Assembly (NCBI RefSeq): GCF_009372255.1
Contig: NZ_LXGN01000060.1
Span: forward strand, 35,364 to 99,363
DNA length: 64,000 nt
Direction of reading: 5' to 3'
Source: Acinetobacter guerrae
Lineage (GTDB): Bacteria; Pseudomonadota; Gammaproteobacteria; Pseudomonadales; Moraxellaceae
Shown: positions 37,864 through 48,753 of the stretch, piece after piece
Layout of the letters: the number at the start of each line of letters is the position of its first letter
Numbering within the stretch: position 1 is the stretch's first letter
The notes under the pieces: generated by a model
What the model was told of the DNA's origin: nothing
Database searches by the model: none
Seen by the model: only the letters and a program-made list of their open reading frames with translations
Position numbers and translations under genes: made by a program

Positions 37864-38361
37864 ATGTCAGAACTGAAACCCGCTATTTCATTGCGTTATC
37901 AACTTAATTTAGAAGAATCTCAAGATGGCTTTGCACTTGCGACGTTTGGAAAAAAACAATTAACTCGCTTTATTACGCCCGTGATTAGTATTGCGATTAT
38001 CATTTGGGGCTTCTATTTAGGCTTTGATGGTATTGGCCGTTATTATGTCGCATTGGGTGCATTTTTTCTGGTGATGCAGATTTTAATGCGTTACTGGTTT
38101 TTACCCATGATGTTTAAACGTCAGTTTGTAAAATATCAGTTTGGTAAAAGTGAACAGGGCATAGATTTGTATCAGGATCGTATGGAACTTTATGCGACTG
38201 GCCGAAAACAACAATTCACGTATAGTGAGGTTGTCAATTTTGCCAAAGGTAAATTGACCTATATGATTGAACTGAAAAATCGCACCGTGGTTATTGTGCC
38301 AAAACGCGCCTTTAGCGACAGTACGCAACAAACTCAGTTTGAAAATACCTTTAAAAAATAA
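37864..38361 (+). CDS. YcxB-like membrane protein
   Basis: This 165-residue protein has two central membrane helices (TPVISIAIIIWGFYLGF and YVALGAFFLVMQILM). A C-terminal beta-rich domain follows (DLYQDRMELYATGRKQQFTYSEV, VIVPKRAF), resembling the YcxB-like C-terminal domain family. It is 31 bases ahead of the FAH-family gene on the same strand, probably an operon. Confidence 0.65.
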   Translation: MSELKPAISLRYQLNLEESQDGFALATFGKKQLTRFITPVISIAIIIWGFYLGFDGIGRYYVALGAFFLVMQILMRYWFLPMMFKRQFVKYQFGKSEQGIDLYQDRMELYATGRKQQFTYSEVVNFAKGKLTYMIELKNRTVVIVPKRAFSDSTQQTQFENTFKK

Positions 38362-38392
38362 TCAACACGCAACGCCAGTAAAGGGAAGTCTT

Positions 38393-39034
38393 ATGAACGC
38401 ACGACCATCAAAAATTATTTGTGTGGGTAGAAGTTATGCCGAGCATGCCAAAGAACTTGGCAATGCCATTCCCGATCGTCCTGTTCTATTTATTAAGCCA
38501 CCAAGTAGCTTGATTGGCTTGCAGGATGGAATTGAATGGAATCCAGCAAATGGAAGTTGTCATTTTGAGTGTGAATTGACTTTGAGAATTGATCAGCCAC
38601 TCAAGAATGAAACTGATCCAGAAAAAGCATTGGCTGCGATTGGTGCTATAACGATTGGTCTGGATTTAACTTTGCGGGATTTACAAACTGAGCTAAAAAA
38701 TAAAGGTCAGCCGTGGGAGCGAGCTAAAGCTTTTGATGGTGCATGTGTATTGGCAGATTGGGTCGATGTCAGTGAAATTGAAGACTGGAAACATGTGACC
38801 TATCGTTTTTATATTAATGATGCAGTTCGCCAACAGGGTGATACAGCCTATTTACTATTAAGTATTGGCGAATATTTGTGTGATATGAGTCAAGCATTTA
38901 CGATTGAAGCAGGGGATGTCGTCATGACTGGAACACCCGCAGGCGTAGGGCCGCTAGAACGTGGTGATCAGCTCAAAATGGTGCTCAATGGTAAAACTCA
39001 ACAATTTGTTTGGGAAACCTTTGTTAAAGCTTAA
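38393..39034 (+). CDS. Fumarylacetoacetate hydrolase (FAH) family protein
   Basis: This 213-residue one-domain FAH-fold protein has the metal-binding ECELTLRI motif with Glu pair, the FIKPPSSL substrate segment and the C-terminal MTGTPAGVGPLERGD signature. Family members include acylpyruvate hydrolases and oxaloacetate decarboxylases (YcgM-like); the exact reaction cannot be assigned. The ATG at 38393 has AGGGAAG upstream, so the longer overlapping frame from 38294 is rejected. Confidence 0.85.
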   Translation: MNARPSKIICVGRSYAEHAKELGNAIPDRPVLFIKPPSSLIGLQDGIEWNPANGSCHFECELTLRIDQPLKNETDPEKALAAIGAITIGLDLTLRDLQTELKNKGQPWERAKAFDGACVLADWVDVSEIEDWKHVTYRFYINDAVRQQGDTAYLLLSIGEYLCDMSQAFTIEAGDVVMTGTPAGVGPLERGDQLKMVLNGKTQQFVWETFVKA

Positions 39035-39050
39035 TTTTGCTGTGATGAAG

Positions 39051-39078
39051 AAAGCCTGCAATATTCAGCAGGCTTTTT
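39051..39078 (+). terminator. Intrinsic terminator between convergent FAH and VOC genes
   Basis: AAAGCCTGC pairs with GCAGGCTTT around an 8-base loop, followed by T-rich sequence. Confidence 0.9.
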
Positions 39079-39083
39079 ATTAC

Positions 39084-39464
39084 TTAAAGATAATTTGAAA
39101 TCTCAATCAGGTTGTGATCTGGGTCGCGAATATAGACCGATAAAATAGCACCCATTGCACCTGTACGCTGAATTGGACCTTGTTCAATATTAATATGCAG
39201 TTGTTTTAGCTGTTGAATGATGTGTTCTATCGGTGTTTCGCTGATAAAGCAAAGATCGGCAGAACCTTGGGTTGGGAAAGCGGCTTTCGGTTCAAATTCA
39301 TGCCCTGCTTGGTGTAGATTGATTTTTTGAGAACCAAACTTAAGCGCTTTACGATTTTCCCCAAACTCAATCACTTCAAAATTTAACACTTGCTGATAAA
39401 AGTTACAGGTCGCTTCAATATCTGCAACAGTCAGCACTAAATGATCCAGATGAGAAATTCGCAT
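39084..39464 (-). CDS. VOC-family glyoxalase-like protein
   Basis: This 126-residue protein has the full one-module VOC pattern. The first-strand histidine is in HLDHLVLTVADI, a middle histidine in INLHQAGHEF and the C-terminal acidic ligand in DPDHNLIEISNYL, so a metal site looks intact. It resembles YraH/GLOD5-type proteins of unknown substrate. It is 24 bases downstream of the MFS gene on the same strand. Confidence 0.8.
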   Translation of the reverse strand: MRISHLDHLVLTVADIEATCNFYQQVLNFEVIEFGENRKALKFGSQKINLHQAGHEFEPKAAFPTQGSADLCFISETPIEHIIQQLKQLHINIEQGPIQRTGAMGAILSVYIRDPDHNLIEISNYL

Positions 39465-39488
39465 AATGTGATCTCCATTTTTTTCAAA

Positions 39489-40763
39489 TCATTTATTTGA
39501 TGCTGCTTGCAAAGGTTTTGGCGCGGTCATCACGATAAAAATTGCCACAGCAACGAGTGCCAGTGTCAGATATACAACAGCATGCCAACCGCCGTATTGC
39601 CAGAACCATCCCCCTACAGAACCAATGATGCTTGAACCCAAATAATAAAATAACAAATACAGTGCAGTTGCATGCCCTTTGGCCTGTTTTGCTTCCAGTC
39701 CAACGTTGCTGCTGGCAATAGCATGTGCAATAAAATACCCCGTGGTAATGGCTGCAATTCCAATAATAATCGCAAATAAACCAGAGTTCAGGGTGAGCAG
39801 AATTCCCGCCAACATAAAACCAAAACCCATCAACATTGCCATTTTTCTGCCAAATTTGTCGACCAGAGAACCTGCAAGCGATGAGGAAATCATCCCTAAA
39901 CTATAAGACAAAAAGATGAGACTGATCTGGGTTTGACTGAGTTGATAAGGTGTAGCAGCCAAGCGAAAAGTGACATAGTTAAATAAGGTGACAAAAATAC
40001 TGGTAATGAGAAAACCGATCGCATAAATACGAACCAGTCGAGGATTTTTTAAATGATTTTTCCAAGCAGATAAATGAAACTGAAGCTGTATCCCTTTTTG
40101 TGCAATAAAATTTTGAGATTTAGGCAGTAACCATAAGAATCCTAAAGCGCAGATCAGGCAGATTACACCTAATACACCCAGTGCAACACGCCATGAGAAA
40201 TATTGTGTCAGCAAACCCATTCCAACACGACCCATCATGCCGCCAAACGCAGTTCCTGCAATATATAGCCCCATGGTTTTACCCAAATGAGCTGGATGAA
40301 TTTCCTCAGCAATCCATGCCATTGCAACGGCTGGAACGCCTCCGATCACAAAACCTTGTACCGCACGGGCAATAAGTAAAATATGCCAATTGGGTGCAAA
40401 GCCACACAAAATGTTCAGCAGTGCGGCTAACCCCATCGAAACGAACATTAGACCTTTGCGACCTAAAGCCTGAGAAAAAGCACTGGACAATAAAATGGAA
40501 ATTGCCAGTAATCCAGTGGTCAGTGACAAGGCAAGCGCACTGGTACCTGGACTGATATGGAATGTATGGGTAAATTCGGGCAACAGAGGTTGCACACAGT
40601 AAATCATGGAAAAACTTGCAAAACCGAGTAAGAAAAGTGCAAGTCCTGCCTTTAGGTAAGCAGATGTGCCACGGCTAATCCAATGTTCAGTATTGGCCTT
40701 ATGAATAATTTGAGGTGAATCAATATCGCGTTCAGACTCGCTTACTGTTGAAGGAATCGTCAT
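39489..40763 (-). CDS. MFS transporter (YnfM-like)
   Basis: This 424-residue protein has 12 predicted helices. The MFS loop motif appears as SQALGRKGLMFVSM and again after helix 8 as GSLVDKFGRKMAMLM. The conserved FSMIYCVQPLLPEF in helix 1 is typical of the YnfM/arabinose-efflux-like group. The ATG at 40763 is used; an upstream TTG is unlikely. It is divergent from a LysR gene, its probable regulator. Confidence 0.85.
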   Translation of the reverse strand: MTIPSTVSESERDIDSPQIIHKANTEHWISRGTSAYLKAGLALFLLGFASFSMIYCVQPLLPEFTHTFHISPGTSALALSLTTGLLAISILLSSAFSQALGRKGLMFVSMGLAALLNILCGFAPNWHILLIARAVQGFVIGGVPAVAMAWIAEEIHPAHLGKTMGLYIAGTAFGGMMGRVGMGLLTQYFSWRVALGVLGVICLICALGFLWLLPKSQNFIAQKGIQLQFHLSAWKNHLKNPRLVRIYAIGFLITSIFVTLFNYVTFRLAATPYQLSQTQISLIFLSYSLGMISSSLAGSLVDKFGRKMAMLMGFGFMLAGILLTLNSGLFAIIIGIAAITTGYFIAHAIASSNVGLEAKQAKGHATALYLLFYYLGSSIIGSVGGWFWQYGGWHAVVYLTLALVAVAIFIVMTAPKPLQAASNK

Positions 40764-40899
40764 GAAATAAACCAAAGTTTTTTAAAAAAAAGAAGAGAGT
40801 TTGTTGGCAGTGCTTGCCTAGCTGCCAACATGGTTAGATTAGCAATCTGAGTGTTATTTGTCTAATATATATTAATATCAATCACTATATGTTTTATAT

Positions 40900-41793
40900 A
40901 TGGAACTCCGTCATATTCGTTATTTTTTGGTGGTTGCAGAAGAAAAAAGTTTTACTCGAGCAGCACAGCGTCTTGGAATAAGTCAGCCACCCTTAAGCAT
41001 GCAAATCAAAAATCTGGAAGATGAGATTGGAACAGAGTTATTTTATCGTTCATCACATGGAGCGGAATTGACCGCAGCAGGGCAGGTTTTTCTAAATTCG
41101 GTACAGCCGATTCAACAGCGAGTGGATGATGCTGTGAGTTTGGCTCAGCAAATGGCGAACGGTGAACTAGGGCAATTACGTCTGGGTTTCACTGGAACTG
41201 CAATGCTTAATCCAGTCTTACCTCATAGTATTCGTTTGTTTCAGCAGCAATACCCTAAAGTCCAACTTCGTTTAGAAGAAGGAAATTCTTTGGTTTTAAT
41301 TGATCGATTGCTGAATGATCAGCTTGATATTGCTTTAATTCGTCCACCACACCATGTGCCTATAGATATTCATATTCAGACTTTAATGTACGAGCCGCTA
41401 GTTGTAGTGATGCCTTTAGAACATGTGATTGATCAGCAACAGGAAATACAGCTTAAATTGTTAAAAGATGAAAATTTTATTATGGCTGCACATTCGGTAA
41501 GTGCAGGTTTGCATGATGCTGTACTGGATGCATGCCGTAGTCATGGACTTGAACCCAAAATTGGACAAAGTGCCCCACAAATTGTATCGATTGTTTCACT
41601 CGTGGCCGCAAACTTGGGTGTGTCATTGGTGCCAGCCTCCGCCATGCAATTAGGCATTAAAGGCGTACAGTATTTACAAGTGGCTGAACCTAAACCCGTA
41701 GTTGGTTTCTCTCTTGCTTATCGACGAAATACGCATGCCCAAGCTGCAATTAACTTTTCTAGCCTTATTCAGTCTTTACTGAAAAACGATTGA
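40900..41793 (+). CDS. LysR-family transcriptional regulator
   Basis: This 297-residue protein has an N-terminal winged helix-turn-helix (RHIRYFLVVAEEKSFTRAAQRLGISQPPLSMQI, broken here by Leu residues; about residues 3-60). A periplasmic-binding-protein-like effector domain follows. It is divergently transcribed from the MFS gene with a 136-base AT-rich spacer, the usual layout for local control. Confidence 0.92.
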   Translation: MELRHIRYFLVVAEEKSFTRAAQRLGISQPPLSMQIKNLEDEIGTELFYRSSHGAELTAAGQVFLNSVQPIQQRVDDAVSLAQQMANGELGQLRLGFTGTAMLNPVLPHSIRLFQQQYPKVQLRLEEGNSLVLIDRLLNDQLDIALIRPPHHVPIDIHIQTLMYEPLVVVMPLEHVIDQQQEIQLKLLKDENFIMAAHSVSAGLHDAVLDACRSHGLEPKIGQSAPQIVSIVSLVAANLGVSLVPASAMQLGIKGVQYLQVAEPKPVVGFSLAYRRNTHAQAAINFSSLIQSLLKND

Positions 41794-41799
41794 ATGCAT

Positions 41800-42603
41800 T
41801 TACCATGCAGAAAATGTTTTTCTAAATTGATCGGGGGTAAGGCCCATCCAACGTTTAAATAGATTAATAAAAGCTGTCGCACTGGCATAACCTAAATCTA
41901 ACGCGATACTTTCTACCGTATGACCTTGTTCAAGTAAGGGTAATGCCTGCATGACGCGTAATCGTTGTCTCCATTCATGTAATGACATGCCAAGTTCACT
42001 TTGACTATAGCGTGCCAACGTTCGTTCACTGGTATTAACCAGTTGCGCCAATTCTGCCAACGAACGGTGATCTGAAGGATTTTGTTTTAAATGTTCGAGT
42101 ATCGCTTGCAACAATGGATGTGACGTTGTAGGTAGATAACTTCCTACGATTTGAGCACGTTGAAGTTGATCTAATAACACATACAATAACCGTAAATGTT
42201 CATCTGGGCTTGTCTGTGCCACTACATTATTTTTAAGGTGTTCCATAATTGCAGGAACCAGTGCCGAACTAAGAAGAATTCCTGCATGTTTTGGCATTTG
42301 CTGACATAAAGATTCATGAATATACACCGTACAATGTGTCACTTTTGTCCGATTCAGTCCGCTATGTTTTAAATGCGGTGGTAGCCATAAACCATAAGGT
42401 GGCGGGGTTAAATAATGAATTGAATCGACATTTACCTCCAAAACACCATGATAAGCGTAAATAAATTCTCCCCATGCGTGTTCATGTTGCGGATAAATGG
42501 TTTCGGCAGGTGCATCCCTAACCTGACACCAGAGCGGTGCGGGAATGTTATTACAGGCTGGGATTTCCAGAAAATTACGAACGAGATGAGCTGTTTTTTT
42601 CAT
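41800..42603 (-). CDS. AraC-family transcriptional regulator with cupin domain
   Basis: This 267-residue protein has an N-terminal cupin-like sensor (about 25-110, QHEHAWGEFIYAYHGVLEVN). A C-terminal double helix-turn-helix follows (LAELAQLVNTSERTLARYSQ and ESIALDLGYASATAFINLFK). It is divergent from the DMT transporter gene at 42720, which it probably controls. Confidence 0.9.
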   Translation of the reverse strand: MKKTAHLVRNFLEIPACNNIPAPLWCQVRDAPAETIYPQHEHAWGEFIYAYHGVLEVNVDSIHYLTPPPYGLWLPPHLKHSGLNRTKVTHCTVYIHESLCQQMPKHAGILLSSALVPAIMEHLKNNVVAQTSPDEHLRLLYVLLDQLQRAQIVGSYLPTTSHPLLQAILEHLKQNPSDHRSLAELAQLVNTSERTLARYSQSELGMSLHEWRQRLRVMQALPLLEQGHTVESIALDLGYASATAFINLFKRWMGLTPDQFRKTFSAW

Positions 42604-42719
42604 ATTATTATTTTAAATGAAATGCCTGTATTTGATGATAAGTTGTCTGATTTGAACTATATCATTTAAATAGGTCAGCGCTATAGTCCATTTTCATTGA
42701 TTGAATAAAGGAATATACG

Positions 42720-43640
42720 GTGGATGATCGGAAGGCGTTAGATGCACGTGCATCTGGTCTAATGGTCGTGCTATGCATGATCTGGGGCTTACAGCAGGTT
42801 ATTTTAAAAATGGCTGCTCCCGATATTTCACCCATCATGCAAATCGCATTACGTTCAGGTTTGGCGGCAATATTAGTCTTGCCACTTTTGTACCGCGAAA
42901 AAAAATTACAACTCTTGGCGCAACCTTATTTGCGCTCAGGTTTATTGGTGGCTTTTTTCTTTGCGCTTGAGTTCTTTTTATTAGCTGAAGCCATTCGGCA
43001 TACCTATGCTTCGCATACGGTAGTTTTACTGTATACCGCTCCAATTTTTGTTGCATTGGGTTTGCACTGGAAATTGCCCGCAGAACGATTAAATTCACTG
43101 CAATGGCTTGGCATTGGTATTGCTTTTTTAGGCGTGATCCTTACTTTCATTCGACCACAGACCGTGCAAGGCATCGATACACATTCTATATTGTGGGGCG
43201 ACTGTTTAGCACTTATGGCTGCAATCGCATGGGCTGCGACGACCATTTCGATTCGTTTAACTTCTCTATCTCAAGCACCCGCTGCACAAACCATGTTTTA
43301 TCAAATGTTTGGTGGTTTTGTATTACTCATGATTGTGGCATGGATCACAGGTCAAACTCAGATTCATTTTACTCCATTGGCAATGGGGAGTCTGGTCTTT
43401 CATACATTCGTCGTTTCTTTTGCAAGTTTTCTAGTGTGGTTTTGGTTATTAAGGACTTACTTGGCATCGCGTTTAGGGGTATTTTCATTCCTTACCCCAA
43501 TTTTTGGGATGGGATTTGGTGTTTATCTGCTCAATGAAAAACTGGAACTGAATTTCTTGATTGGAACGGCTTTGGTGTTGCTTGGTGTGATTGTGGTCAG
43601 TCTGCCAGGTTGGATACAATCGAACAGGCTTAAAATCTAA
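42720..43640 (+). CDS. EamA/DMT-superfamily transporter
   Basis: This 306-residue protein has ten predicted helices. EamA repeats are seen at about 12-145 (MVVLCMIWGLQQVILKMAAP, YTAPIFVALGLHW) and 160-298. It uses a GTG start at 42720 with AAAGGA seven bases upstream. The divergent AraC neighbour suggests a substrate-induced exporter. Confidence 0.87.
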   Translation: MDDRKALDARASGLMVVLCMIWGLQQVILKMAAPDISPIMQIALRSGLAAILVLPLLYREKKLQLLAQPYLRSGLLVAFFFALEFFLLAEAIRHTYASHTVVLLYTAPIFVALGLHWKLPAERLNSLQWLGIGIAFLGVILTFIRPQTVQGIDTHSILWGDCLALMAAIAWAATTISIRLTSLSQAPAAQTMFYQMFGGFVLLMIVAWITGQTQIHFTPLAMGSLVFHTFVVSFASFLVWFWLLRTYLASRLGVFSFLTPIFGMGFGVYLLNEKLELNFLIGTALVLLGVIVVSLPGWIQSNRLKI

Positions 43641-43644
43641 ATTA

Positions 43645-43679
43645 TGAAGATACCGCTTTTAAATCAAACGATATCTTCA
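43645..43679. terminator. Hairpin between convergent DMT and BrkB genes
   Basis: TGAAGATACCG (43645-43655) pairs with CGATATCTTCA (43669-43679) with one mismatch. T-rich sequence is modest on both sides, so termination is possible but weakly supported. Confidence 0.5.
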
Positions 43680-43684
43680 AATTA

Positions 43685-44929
43685 TTATTTATCTTCAAAA
43701 ATGGTCGAGAGTGGAATGGCAAGCTTTGCAGCTAGATAATCATCAGATTCAATCAATGCAGGTCCTAGTTTTTGCATCCATTCATCATCTGGATGGATAT
43801 TTCCAACATCCTGACGGCGTGGCAATGGAAAAGGTAGTGCTGTGAAAAATGACCAGAAGTCGACTTGTGATAAATTTCTGACCAAGACATACTCATCTTT
43901 ATCGGTACGTTTGATCAAGTTCTGCTTTTCTAACATTTCTACATAACCTGGCCAACGTCCGATTTCACCACGGCCCATGATATCTAATGCTTCAAGATCT
44001 GTGACACTTTCACCTAGTTTCTGTTTTTTATAAAATAGTTCTAGTACATCGAGTAACATGAGAACAGGGTGACGTGTCTGGGTTTTTTCTGAATGAAATG
44101 CAGTCAGTGCATAACTCACTTCAACACCCAACAACACAATATTCCAAGATAGAAAAATCCATAACAGAAAAATAGGAATCGCGGCAAAAGCACCATAAAC
44201 CAGTTCATAACTGGTAAAGTTTGCCATTACAAAACTAAAAATATTTTTGAGTAATTCAAATAGCGTCGCGCTAAAACATGCAGCGATGGAGGCCGCATAT
44301 AATGGGACTGTACGATTAGGAATCGTCCAATATAAAAAGAAAAAACCTACGATGGTTAATGCAAACGAGATTAGCCACAATATAAATGAGCCGTTTAGTT
44401 CATAACCTGCAAAGTTATTACTCAGAATACTCATAGATGCGACCGTTGAAGACAGTACAAAAGCACTGCCTAAAATAATTGGCCCAAGTGAGATAATCGT
44501 CCAGTAACGCATAAACCCGATGATGCCACCACGTGTTTCACGTACCCGCCAAATGCGGTTAAATGCCGTTTCAATAGTACTTAACATCATGACCGTAGTC
44601 ACAAATAGAAATAAAACACCAATTACGGTCAGATTGCTCGATTTCTCGGTAAACGAATTTAAAATACGGTCAAATGCAATGGTACTTTTGGGCAGAAAAT
44701 TACTGTAAATGAGCTGCTGTAATTGTTGTCTAGCAGGTTCAAGTGCTTTAATGGAGGAGATAATCACCAAAAAAACCGTCAACATAGGAACCACTGCAAA
44801 CAACGTGGTATAGGTCAAAGCCCCAGCATGTTCACGACAACGATCTGACTCGAAACGACGCAGCACAAACAGTATAAACTGAAACCATGTTTTATCGTAA
44901 AAAGGTAACTTTTTCAAAAAATTCAGCAT
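43685..44929 (-). CDS. YihY/BrkB-family inner membrane protein
   Basis: This 414-residue protein has the BrkB domain (about 25-280, six helices; REHAGALTYTTLFAVVPML, FNRIWRVRETRGG, YGAFAAIPIFLLWIFLSW). A C-terminal extension of about 130 residues looks like a soluble winged-helix type (DLEALDIMGRGEIGRWPGYV). The family was once called RNase BN, which is now known to be wrong; the function is unclear. It is longer than the E. coli YihY protein. Confidence 0.88.
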   Translation of the reverse strand: MLNFLKKLPFYDKTWFQFILFVLRRFESDRCREHAGALTYTTLFAVVPMLTVFLVIISSIKALEPARQQLQQLIYSNFLPKSTIAFDRILNSFTEKSSNLTVIGVLFLFVTTVMMLSTIETAFNRIWRVRETRGGIIGFMRYWTIISLGPIILGSAFVLSSTVASMSILSNNFAGYELNGSFILWLISFALTIVGFFFLYWTIPNRTVPLYAASIAACFSATLFELLKNIFSFVMANFTSYELVYGAFAAIPIFLLWIFLSWNIVLLGVEVSYALTAFHSEKTQTRHPVLMLLDVLELFYKKQKLGESVTDLEALDIMGRGEIGRWPGYVEMLEKQNLIKRTDKDEYVLVRNLSQVDFWSFFTALPFPLPRRQDVGNIHPDDEWMQKLGPALIESDDYLAAKLAIPLSTIFEDK

Positions 44930-44975
44930 AAAAATAAAGTCTCATTTTTTTGATCTTTTTAGGTTTTCCATGTAA

Positions 44976-45629
<654 letters not shown>

Positions 45630-45635
45630 AATAAA

Positions 45636-45668
45636 ATAGCGATTGGAAAATCATAATCCAATCGCTAT
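45636..45668 (-). terminator. Strong hairpin terminator between wrbA and the zinc-ribbon gene
   Basis: ATAGCGATTGGA (45636-45647) pairs perfectly with TCCAATCGCTAT (45657-45668). On the minus strand it is followed by TTTTATTTTAAAG, so it fits termination of the gene at 45723. It may act for wrbA too. Confidence 0.8.
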
Positions 45669-45722
45669 GATGCCAAGTTACTAAGCTCAAGCGATTCATA
45701 TTTAAGCATTAAAATTTTAAAC

Positions 45723-46103
45723 TTAATGTTTAAATCGATAGCCACATTTACGGCATTTGTAATCTTGAAAAATATTTTTATCGATGACCACGCCTGCTTT
45801 TTTCCCAAAACGGTTACCTAAAAAGCCGCCAGTAATACCGACACTAATTGCCCCAACAAATGTTCCTACAGTACCACCTACAATAACACCCAACGGTCCA
45901 GCAACGGTTCCTATTGCTGCGCCAATCGATGCGCCTGAGGCTGCACCACCCACAGTTCCTGCGGCTGCGCCTGCTGAGGTTAACAGCACACCACCTGCTT
46001 TTTGTAAGGTTTGTTCATGATTACGTTTTTCAAGATCAGTTGAACCACATTTGGGACAAACCACAGTTGTTTCTATTTCCGTTTCTTTTTGCGCTTTACC
46101 CAT
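45723..46103 (-). CDS. Double zinc-ribbon protein with a glycine-zipper core
   Basis: This 126-residue protein has an N-terminal CxxC knuckle (VCPKCGSTDL) and a C-terminal CxxC knuckle (YKCRKCGYRFKH). Between them is a Gly/Ala-rich hydrophobic stretch of about 65 residues with GxxxG repeats (GAAAGTVGGAASGAS, GPLGVIVGGTVGTFVG). The two halves could form one zinc ribbon closed by a membrane-inserting hairpin. No named family was recognised. The ATG at 46103 is used; AGGA lies about 11 bases upstream. Confidence 0.75.
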   Translation of the reverse strand: MGKAQKETEIETTVVCPKCGSTDLEKRNHEQTLQKAGGVLLTSAGAAAGTVGGAASGASIGAAIGTVAGPLGVIVGGTVGTFVGAISVGITGGFLGNRFGKKAGVVIDKNIFQDYKCRKCGYRFKH

Positions 46104-46246
46104 GTAATGCAATATCCTATTTTTCTTAAAATCATTTTAGCTGAATCGAAGCAAAATAGTTTAGCGCAGTTGTAAATGAGGCGATGAAAATAGCAGAAAA
46201 AAGCAGTATTTGCCTAAACCAAGTCGCTACTCAGGTTTGCCAGACA

Positions 46247-46266
46247 TAAAAAAGCGCCGAAGCGCT
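46247..46266 (-). terminator. Intrinsic terminator after xpt
   Basis: On the minus strand AGCGC-TTCG-GCGCT is followed by a T-run. The UUCG-type tetraloop makes it compact and stable. Confidence 0.9.
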
Positions 46267-46297
46267 CTTGAATGTAACTCAGGATCACGCGATTGAA

Positions 46298-47676
<1,379 letters not shown>

Positions 47677-47831
47677 AAGAAAATTCCTAATGTCATAAAT
47701 GAAATATTGAAAGTGTTTTCAATCATTACAGATAGTATTACATTTCGTGATGAAGAAAAATGCAGTATTTCAGTGAGCATTGTTTCATTGTGTTGATATT
47801 TAATGTCTTTATGAATGCTTTGTTTCTCAGC

Positions 47832-48515
47832 TTATTCATTTTTTTGGCGTATAGGGGTGACGGTAGTTTCTGCTAGCTCTAATTCTTCTTCTGCTAAATC
47901 ATCGCGGTCTCTGGACTTACTAAATAGGGCCATTAAATTAACATTCCCTAATACGACCAGTTCTGCTTCTTTAAGCTGTGCATGATTTACATGAACTTTG
48001 GAAAGTGCATCGACCACACTGCGACTTTTGCCTAGCCAGCGATTTAAATCTAAAAATAAAAGCTCATCTTTGACTTTAACTACCTCGAAACGTTCAAGAA
48101 TCGGGCCGAGTGGATCTTTGTGCAATATTTTGTGATAGAAAAACACATAAGCATTGAAGCCTATTTTCTGTAAGGTATTTTTAAATTTGGCTTCAACAAC
48201 CTGTGTATCACTAATTTGTTCGAAAACCAGAAGTTGAATATCTTTATTCAGTTCCATCTGAATCAGTTTTAAATCTACTGAAAGCGTAGTATTTAAACCT
48301 TTAAAATTTAAGGTTGCATATAGGCGTAGCCAGCCATCGTAGACATCTGCATGTAAATCATCCAGAAAGCTGAGATTGTCAGTCACATAGCGCTTAAAAG
48401 TTGCATTTAAAAATACTTGCGAAACTGGAATTTCACGTTCTTCTACAATAAATTCTTCGGCTTTTTCGTAAGCTCGACGCAAGTGTTTAGAAATCGATGA
48501 CAGTAATGTTGGCAT
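47832..48515 (-). CDS. Unknown conserved-looking cytoplasmic protein
   Basis: This 227-residue protein has mixed alpha/beta character without signal or membrane segments. Features are an N-terminal helix (SISKHLRRAYEKAEEFI), several Leu/Phe-rich strands and a Glu-rich C-terminus (DDLAEEELELAE). The ATG at 48515 (MPTLLSS) is the probable start, although an upstream in-frame ATG at 48554 exists. No family was recognised. Confidence 0.65.
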   Translation of the reverse strand: MPTLLSSISKHLRRAYEKAEEFIVEEREIPVSQVFLNATFKRYVTDNLSFLDDLHADVYDGWLRLYATLNFKGLNTTLSVDLKLIQMELNKDIQLLVFEQISDTQVVEAKFKNTLQKIGFNAYVFFYHKILHKDPLGPILERFEVVKVKDELLFLDLNRWLGKSRSVVDALSKVHVNHAQLKEAELVVLGNVNLMALFSKSRDRDDLAEEELELAETTVTPIRQKNE

Positions 48516-48753
48516 AAAGGCTGTCCAGAAAATAGCTGTTTTGGTCGATTGCAAAATTACAATCTTTTTTAAAACATAAAAAAAATAAGTTTATTTGTTG
48601 CAGTTTAGCAAAATTAATTGCTACATTTTTAAAACTTCAAACCTTGTTGTTATTGGCTTTGAAGTAGGTCACGCTTTTATTTAAAAATGAATAATGGTTT
48701 TATTTTATCCTGTTTTCACAGGTGGGGATGCAACATTTTGTTAGTTGAACACA

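Noticed and set aside
38294..38392. N-terminal extension of the FAH-family protein overlapping the YcxB-like gene
   Set aside because: The residues are not family-like and the ATG at 38393 has a clear AGGGAAG ribosome binding site.
43103..43537. 144-codon frame inside the DMT gene
   Set aside because: It is in another frame of a well-supported transporter and has no ribosome binding site or recognisable domain.
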